DNA of 9,970 bases from Betaproteobacteria bacterium UBA931 (GTDB lineage Bacteria > Pseudomonadota > Gammaproteobacteria > Burkholderiales > Casimicrobiaceae). The translations under genes and the position numbers were made by a program. Below are positions 5,778 to 9,970 of this stretch, one piece after another (position 1 is the stretch's first letter; each line of letters opens with the position of its first letter). The notes below the pieces were generated by a model. The model was not told the DNA's origin and ran no database searches. It saw nothing but the letters and a program-made list of their open reading frames with translations. The DNA is taken from positions 4,181-14,150 of the forward strand of contig DBDN01000038.1 of the NCBI GenBank assembly GCA_002293615.1, read 5' to 3'.

Positions 5778-7136
5778 ATGCGGAATAAACAACCCAATGT
5801 TTTGATTATTGACGATGAACCGGATTTGCTTGAGCTTCTGGAGATGACGCTGATTCGTCTGGGGCTGGAGGTTGATCGTGCTGATTCGGTGTCCGGAGCG
5901 CTAGAGAAACTCGGAAAGAAAAAATACGACTTGTGTTTGACTGATATGCGCCTGCCCGATGGCGAGGGGTTGGACGTGATCGACTATATTCACCAAAAAA
6001 AGTTGGATGTTCCGGTGGCGGTGATTACGGCATTCGCCAGTACCGATAACGCGATTGCCGCGTTGAAGGCAGGCGCTTTTGACTATCTTGCCAAACCGGT
6101 TGATCTTGAGCAGTTGCGCTCATTGGTCAAGCAGGTGGTGACCCCGCCGGAAAAGCCGCGTGCGCCGGGCGCGTATGTTTTATTGGGTGAATCGCCGCTG
6201 ATTCAGCAGGTGTGTCAGATGATTGATCGTATTGCCAAAAGCCTGGCGCCGGTATTTATCCATGGAGAATCGGGCACGGGTAAGGAGATCGCCGCACGCT
6301 TAATTCATCATAAAGGCCCGCGCGATAAAGAGCCTTTTGTCGCCGTGAACTGTGGCGCTATTCCTGAAAATCTGATGGAAAGCGAATTCTTCGGGTATAA
6401 AAAAGGCTCATTTACCGGTGCAGACAGTGACCATGAAGGTTTTTTTCAAGCAGCGAATAAAGGAACGCTTTTTCTTGATGAGGTTGCTGATTTGCCGTTG
6501 GCAATGCAGGTAAAATTGTTGCGCGCAATCCAGGAAAAAAAGGTGCGCAAGATCGGTAGTCCGATCGAAGAAGAGGTGGATGTGCGTATCATCAGTGCAT
6601 CGCATAAAAACCTTTCGATGTTGGTGAAAAATGAGCAATTTCGCCAAGACTTATATTTTCGCTTGCACGTGATTGAATTAAATATGCCGCCATTGCGCGA
6701 GATGCGCGAAGATATTGTAATTATTGCCGATGCTATCTTGCATAAGCTTGCGCGTGGGCGTGAAGTATCGTTGGCGCCGGATGCTGTTCAGGCATTGCGG
6801 CATTATTCATTCCCGGGCAATGTTCGTGAGCTGGAAAATATTCTTGAGCGGGGGCTATCACTCTCTGAAAATCTGGCGACGATTCATGAGAAGGATTTAT
6901 ATTTGACGCCGCCGTTACTGGTTGATGACAATAATAGAGAAAATGATTCTGTTATCGAGTCGTTTGGCGAGGGCGGCAAGCATGTTTCACTTGAAGATTA
7001 CCTTGATCGAGTCGAGCGCGCCGCGTTACTTGAGGCGCTGGAGAAAACGCATTACAACCGTACCGAAGCGGCCAAGTTACTCGGCATTTCGTTTCGGGCC
7101 ATGCGTTACCGGATGGAGCGGCTTGGGATTAAATAA
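5778..7136 (+). CDS. pilR: Sigma-54-dependent response regulator PilR
   Basis: PilR is a cytoplasmic NtrC-type activator that, once phosphorylated by PilS, binds upstream of sigma-54 promoters, classically that of the major pilin. Numbered from the ATG at 5778 (452 residues), the receiver domain has the acidic pair D12-D13, phospho-acceptor D56 in LTDMRLPDG, and a KP motif near its end. The AAA+ domain has Walker A GESGTGKE (163-170), the sigma-54 contact loop GSFTGA (210-215) and Walker B FLDE with D234-E235, followed by an arginine-rich sensor region. The C-terminus is a Fis-type helix-turn-helix (YNRTEAAKLLGISFRAMRYR). The serine in GSFTGA is, from memory, normal for PilR. The start is uncertain: TTG at 5757 and GTG at 5766 are in frame upstream, and none of the three has a strong ribosome site. 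I chose the ATG because it places the receiver seven residues in, as in the family. The stop overlaps the ampD start. Confidence 0.93.
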   Translation: MRNKQPNVLIIDDEPDLLELLEMTLIRLGLEVDRADSVSGALEKLGKKKYDLCLTDMRLPDGEGLDVIDYIHQKKLDVPVAVITAFASTDNAIAALKAGAFDYLAKPVDLEQLRSLVKQVVTPPEKPRAPGAYVLLGESPLIQQVCQMIDRIAKSLAPVFIHGESGTGKEIAARLIHHKGPRDKEPFVAVNCGAIPENLMESEFFGYKKGSFTGADSDHEGFFQAANKGTLFLDEVADLPLAMQVKLLRAIQEKKVRKIGSPIEEEVDVRIISASHKNLSMLVKNEQFRQDLYFRLHVIELNMPPLREMREDIVIIADAILHKLARGREVSLAPDAVQALRHYSFPGNVRELENILERGLSLSENLATIHEKDLYLTPPLLVDDNNRENDSVIESFGEGGKHVSLEDYLDRVERAALLEALEKTHYNRTEAAKLLGISFRAMRYRMERLGIK

Positions 7137-7723
7137 TGCGTCATCGGTGCGGCGCGTTATTGGCGCTTAACGATCAAGGCTACGTTATTGAAGCGGTGCA
7201 AGTGCCGTCGCCTAACTTTGACGCCCGTCCTTTAGGGACAGAGATTTCGCTTATTGTCCTTCATAATATTTCATTACCACCAAAAAAGTTTGGTGGAAAA
7301 TCCGTATTACGGTTATTTGCCAATACGCTGAGTACTAAAGCGCATCCGTATTTTGCGTCATTAAAAGGTGTACGTGTTTCCGCGCATTTCATGATCCGAC
7401 GGCAAGGCACACTGATTCAATTTGTGTCGTGTGCAGATCGCGCTTGGCACGCAGGTGTTTCGCGATGGCGGGAACAATCGCATTGCAATGATTTTTCCAT
7501 TGGTATTGAGCTGGAAGGTGCGGACGATATTTCATATACCAAAGCGCAGTATCGTATGCTTAACTTATTATTATGGGCGCTTGCGCGCGCCTATCCGGTT
7601 ACCGATATTGTCGGGCACAGTACTGTCGCGCCTGAACGCAAAACGGATCCTGGTATGGCGTTCGACTGGCGGCGAATTGTTCGCGGGCGCCTGCCGCGAC
7701 GAGTATCTTTGCATCCGGTTTAA
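7136..7723 (+). CDS. ampD: 1,6-anhydro-N-acetylmuramyl-L-alanine amidase AmpD
   Basis: AmpD is a cytoplasmic zinc amidase that cleaves the stem peptide from 1,6-anhydro-MurNAc muropeptides during cell-wall recycling. Its loss derepresses ampC beta-lactamase where an AmpR system exists. The 195 residues carry the amidase_2 signatures LHNISLPP, VSAHFMIRRQG, RAWHAGVS, FSIGIELEG and GHSTVAPERKTDPG. Zinc ligands are H43, H161 and D171; E125 and K169 match the catalytic Glu and Lys of the family. Length is close to the enterobacterial enzyme (about 187). The ATG at 7136 shares its A with the pilR TAA stop (TAATG) and lacks a good ribosome site of its own, so translation is probably coupled to pilR. 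No clear terminator follows; the inverted repeat at 7745-7764 has no T-run. A beta-lactamase role cannot be judged from this window. Confidence 0.94.
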   Translation: MRHRCGALLALNDQGYVIEAVQVPSPNFDARPLGTEISLIVLHNISLPPKKFGGKSVLRLFANTLSTKAHPYFASLKGVRVSAHFMIRRQGTLIQFVSCADRAWHAGVSRWREQSHCNDFSIGIELEGADDISYTKAQYRMLNLLLWALARAYPVTDIVGHSTVAPERKTDPGMAFDWRRIVRGRLPRRVSLHPV

Positions 7724-7744
7724 GCGATGCAAAGCGATGTTAAT

Positions 7745-7764
7745 TTCCTATGCACACATAGGAA
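7745..7764. promoter_or_regulatory. Perfect inverted repeat covering the yciB -35
   Basis: TTCCTATG (7745-7752) and CATAGGAA (7757-7764) are perfect eight-base arms around CACA. The predicted yciB -35 hexamer TGCACA (7751-7756) lies inside it. There is no T-run on either side, so it is not a standard terminator. A repressor operator is the simplest reading; a hairpin protecting the 3' end of the ampD message is the alternative. Confidence 0.45.
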
Positions 7765-7779
7765 TGAAAGGGCTATAAT
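7751..7779 (+). promoter_or_regulatory. yciB: yciB promoter, possibly leaderless
   Basis: TGCACA (7751-7756, four of six matches to TTGACA), a spacer of 17 and a perfect TATAAT (7774-7779) make a good sigma-70 promoter. Only eight bases separate the TATAAT from the yciB ATG at 7788, so the predicted start (7786-7788) coincides with the start codon. No Shine-Dalgarno sequence lies in between. Confidence 0.6.
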
Positions 7780-7787
7780 CCGGCACT

Positions 7788-8312
7788 ATGTCTCTTTTGG
7801 TCGATTATTTTCCGCTTATCCTTTTTTTCGGCACGTATAAATTTTACGGGATTTTTGCGGCTACCGCTGTTGCTATTGGCGCATCCATTGTGCAGCTTGT
7901 TTATATGCGTCTTTTCAAAAAAATCGGGGTGATCCATTGGTTGTCGCTGGCGATTATCGTGATTTTTGGCGGCGCGACGCTTATTTCGCGCGATCCGGCG
8001 TTTATCCAATGGAAGCCGTCGGTGCTGTATCTTGCATTTGCGGCGTTGCTGGTGGGCGGCAAGCTGTTCTGGAAAAGGGATTTACTGAAGTATGTGATGA
8101 AAGATATTGAATTGCCTGCCCATGTTTGGACCAAATTAACTTGGGCATGGAGCATTTTCTTTATTTTCCTTGCCGCACTTAATCGTTACGTGGCAAATCA
8201 TTATTCTATGGATACGTGGGTTAATTTTAAGGTTTGGGGTACATTGGCAATCCTTCTGGTTTTTGCTGTCGGGCAGGGTGTTTTTATCGCCCGTTACCTG
8301 AAAGAGTCATAA
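7788..8312 (+). CDS. yciB: Septation protein A (YciB / intracellular septation family)
   Basis: YciB is an inner-membrane protein of about 180 residues with several membrane helices, linked to cell division and envelope maintenance; its biochemical activity is not established. The 174 residues show about five hydrophobic helices. Family landmarks are LVDYFPLILFFGTYKFYGI at the N-terminus, IFGGATLISRDPAFIQWKPS (about 59-78), LPAHVWTKLTWAWSIFF (about 109-125) and WVNFKVWG (about 143-150). The ATG at 7788 aligns exactly with the E. coli start (MKQFLDFLPLVVFFAFYK, from memory), so a downstream start is unlikely. It has no Shine-Dalgarno and sits eight bases after a TATAAT. The gene follows ampD by 64 bases but seems to have its own promoter. 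The isomerase gene follows after 95 bases. Confidence 0.93.
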   Translation: MSLLVDYFPLILFFGTYKFYGIFAATAVAIGASIVQLVYMRLFKKIGVIHWLSLAIIVIFGGATLISRDPAFIQWKPSVLYLAFAALLVGGKLFWKRDLLKYVMKDIELPAHVWTKLTWAWSIFFIFLAALNRYVANHYSMDTWVNFKVWGTLAILLVFAVGQGVFIARYLKES

Positions 8313-8407
8313 TCCGCGCATTTCTGATAACATTGCGGACTCATGAAAAAGCGCCAGATCTGCCAGGCGTTGGGTAAACGGGATTCTATTATCATAGAGG
8401 AAAATTT

Positions 8408-9223
8408 ATGCGTAAAAGTATTATTGGAGTTATTGCGAGCGTGCTGTTGGCGGCGCTCTTTTCGGTTTCTGTATTGGCGCAGGTTCCTGCGGCTGATAAA
8501 ACAGCTGGTGGCACGGCAACAGCAGCCCAAGGCAAAGAACTTTATTCAAAAGAGTTGTTTGATTATCTTTTGAAACAGCGTACCGCGCAGGGCGCACCGG
8601 ATTCGCCGGAAATTCGCGAATCAATCCGTGAGGAACTTAATACCCGCGAGGTATTGATCAAAGCGGCAAAGGCGGCGAAAACGGAGAACAAAGAAAACGT
8701 AAAACTGGAAATGGATTTGTCTTCGCAAATGGTACTGATCCGCGCCTATCTTGCGGACTGGTTGGAGAAAAATCCGGTACCGGAAGATTTGCTTAAAAAA
8801 GAATACGAAGCAATCAAGGAACAGCTTGGCGATAAGGAGTACGATGTTTCTCACATTTTGGTAGATACCGAAGATGAAGCCAAAACCGTGATCAAGGAAC
8901 TTCAGGGAGGCAAAAGTTTCGCGGAAATTGCAAAAGAAAAATCGAAAGACCCGGGTTCGAAAGAAAAAGGCGGCGTACTTGGTTGGAATGCGCCAAGCAG
9001 CTTCGTCAAACCTTTCGCGGATGCTTTGAGCACGATAGAGAAAGGTAAATTCTCGGCGGTACCGGTTCAGTCGCAATACGGATGGCATGTGATCAAGATC
9101 GAGGATATACGCAGCACACAATTACCGTCCTACGAAGAACTGAAGCCGCAATTGCAGCAACGCGCTCAAGCAGCATGGCTTGAGCAGCACTTCAAGGAAT
9201 TGCGCGATAAAGCAGGTGTGTGA
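8408..9223 (+). CDS. Periplasmic parvulin-type peptidyl-prolyl isomerase
   Basis: This is an exported prolyl cis-trans isomerase, a likely periplasmic folding factor for envelope proteins. Of 271 residues, 1-24 form a signal peptide: basic MRK, a hydrophobic core, then SVLA with cleavage predicted before Q25. A low-complexity Ala/Gly/Thr stretch (28-42) follows. A helical SurA/PpiC-like chaperone segment (about 45-135) precedes the rotamase domain (about 145-234). That domain has SHIL with H149, the motif GKSFAEIAKEKSKDPGSKEKG, LGW, FVKPFADAL and YGWHVIKIED with H227; both histidines match the conserved parvulin pair. A charged C-terminal helix ends the protein. GAGGA lies six bases before the ATG at 8408. 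No lipobox is seen, so it is probably soluble. An overlapping frame starting at 8343 is not a gene. A shared terminator separates it from the convergent rpoH. Confidence 0.93.
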   Translation: MRKSIIGVIASVLLAALFSVSVLAQVPAADKTAGGTATAAQGKELYSKELFDYLLKQRTAQGAPDSPEIRESIREELNTREVLIKAAKAAKTENKENVKLEMDLSSQMVLIRAYLADWLEKNPVPEDLLKKEYEAIKEQLGDKEYDVSHILVDTEDEAKTVIKELQGGKSFAEIAKEKSKDPGSKEKGGVLGWNAPSSFVKPFADALSTIEKGKFSAVPVQSQYGWHVIKIEDIRSTQLPSYEELKPQLQQRAQAAWLEQHFKELRDKAGV

Positions 9224-9235
9224 TTTTTCGGATTA

Positions 9236-9284
9236 CCATCCCATAAAAAAAGCGGGCATTGCGCCCGCTTTTTTTATGGGATGG
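9236..9284. terminator. Bidirectional terminator between the isomerase gene and rpoH
   Basis: The arms 9236-9257 and 9263-9284 are perfectly complementary over 22 base pairs around a five-base loop (ATTGC). The G-C core AGCGGGC/GCCCGCT is flanked by a run of seven A on one side and seven T on the other, so it is a canonical Rho-independent terminator read in either direction. It starts 13 bases after the isomerase stop and 15 bases after the rpoH stop on the other strand. Confidence 0.95.
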
Positions 9285-9298
9285 GGTTTTGAGAAAGA

Positions 9299-9970
9299 TT
9301 ATACGTTTTTACTCATATACGTCCGCATTTTCTTTAGCGCTTGCGCTTCAATTTGGCGGACACGTTCGGCGGAAACACCATATTTATCGGCAAGGTCTTG
9401 AAGGGTGACAACGGCCTCTTCTTCATCGCGCAACCAACGGGTACGAATGATGTGGGCGCTCCGCTCATCAAGCAAGGCAAGCGCTTTACCCAAATTTTCT
9501 TTTTGATATCGCTCGGTTTGCTCCTTTTCAACAATCTGTGCCGGACTGGCTTTATGATCGGCCAGATAATGGATTGGCGCGGTGTGATTATCGTCATCGC
9601 TATCCCGCAAGGGATCCAGTGAGATTTCGCTGCCGGCAGCCATTCGGGTTTCCATTTCTAAAACATCTTCCGGTTTTACTTTCAAAGTATCGGCAATTTC
9701 CCGAGCTTGTTCGCATGTCAGCGCTTGAGAGCCTTTTTTCATGCTGCGCAGGTTAAAAAACAGTTTGCGCTGAGCCTTGGTTGTCACCGTTTTAACGATA
9801 CGCCAGTTGCGTAGAATAAACTCGTTAATTTCAGCACGGATCCAATGCAGCGCAAATGAAACGAGACGAACACCGCGCTCCGGGTCAAAACGGCGTACGG
9901 CTTTCATCAAACCGATATTGCCTTCTTGGATCAGATCGGCTTGCGGTAAACCGTAGCCCGAATATTGGCG
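9299..9970 (-). CDS. rpoH: RNA polymerase sigma-32 factor RpoH (partial, N-terminus beyond right edge)
   Basis: RpoH directs RNA polymerase to heat-shock promoters for chaperones and proteases. The frame is open to the right edge, with 223 residues visible of a protein normally about 285 long; by alignment to the E. coli protein about 60 N-terminal residues are missing because the window ends. Region 2 is intact (LPQADLIQEGNIGLMKAV, then VRLVSFALHWIRAEINEFIL and RNWRIVK). It is followed by QRKLFFNLR, the RpoH box that separates this factor from RpoD and RpoS. Region 3 includes EMETRMAAG. Region 4 carries LDERSAHIIRTRWL and the helix-turn-helix YGVSAERVRQIEAQALKKMR. The stop at 9301-9299 is followed by the shared terminator. 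The 5' message region, where RpoH translation is often thermo-regulated, lies outside the window. Confidence 0.96.
   Translation of the reverse strand, partial: RQYSGYGLPQADLIQEGNIGLMKAVRRFDPERGVRLVSFALHWIRAEINEFILRNWRIVKTVTTKAQRKLFFNLRSMKKGSQALTCEQAREIADTLKVKPEDVLEMETRMAAGSEISLDPLRDSDDDNHTAPIHYLADHKASPAQIVEKEQTERYQKENLGKALALLDERSAHIIRTRWLRDEEEAVVTLQDLADKYGVSAERVRQIEAQALKKMRTYMSKNV

Noticed and set aside
6405..6422. GSFTGA instead of GAFTGA in the PilR sigma-54 contact loop
   Set aside because: From memory PilR proteins normally carry serine here, so it is not an unusual substitution.
8343..8573. Plus-strand frame of 76 codons starting before the isomerase gene
   Set aside because: It overlaps the signal-peptide region of the isomerase gene in another frame, lacks a ribosome site, and has an implausible Cys/Trp/Arg-rich tail.

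Overview
The window looks like ordinary chromosomal housekeeping DNA of a proteobacterium, most likely a betaproteobacterium. The base composition is moderate, judged by eye at a little under 50% GC. The strongest placement evidence is the block made of a PP0621-type small membrane zinc-ribbon protein, pilS, pilR and ampD, an arrangement I know from betaproteobacteria. The RpoH and DnaG sequences also fit. The DcuB transporter suggests an organism that lives anaerobically or microaerobically at least part of the time. I cannot name the genus.

Layout. 1-1218: 5' two thirds of dnaG (primase), minus strand, running off the left edge. 1276-1305: terminator of dcuB, abutting a putative dnaG promoter. 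1328-2713: dcuB (C4-dicarboxylate antiporter), minus strand. 2714-3007: gene-free control region for dcuB with inverted repeats. 3008-3667: aat (leucyl/phenylalanyl-tRNA-protein transferase), minus strand. 3749-3824: tRNA-Arg(CCU), plus strand, divergent from aat. 3885-7723: a compact plus-strand run of PP0621-family gene, pilS, pilR and ampD. 7788-8312: yciB (septation protein A), from its own promoter placed so close to the ATG that the message may be leaderless. 8408-9223: exported parvulin-type prolyl isomerase. 9236-9284: long perfect bidirectional terminator shared with the convergent gene. 9299-9970: rpoH (heat-shock sigma factor), minus strand, 5' end outside the window.

How the genes work together. 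PilS and PilR form a two-component pair that in known bacteria activates sigma-54-dependent pilin transcription; no other pilus gene is visible here. AmpD recycles peptidoglycan and is joined to pilR by a TAATG overlap, so the two are probably translationally coupled. DnaG (replication priming), Aat (N-end rule), YciB (envelope), the periplasmic isomerase and RpoH (cytoplasmic heat shock) are independent housekeeping functions.

I found no mobile element, CRISPR array, phage gene, toxin-antitoxin pair, defence system or biosynthetic cluster, and nothing I would call a new system. The items worth a second look are regulatory: the possibly leaderless yciB promoter with a palindrome on its -35, the dcuB control region with a predicted 5'-terminal hairpin, start sites lacking a Shine-Dalgarno sequence, and the little-studied zinc-ribbon protein at the head of the pilSR block.
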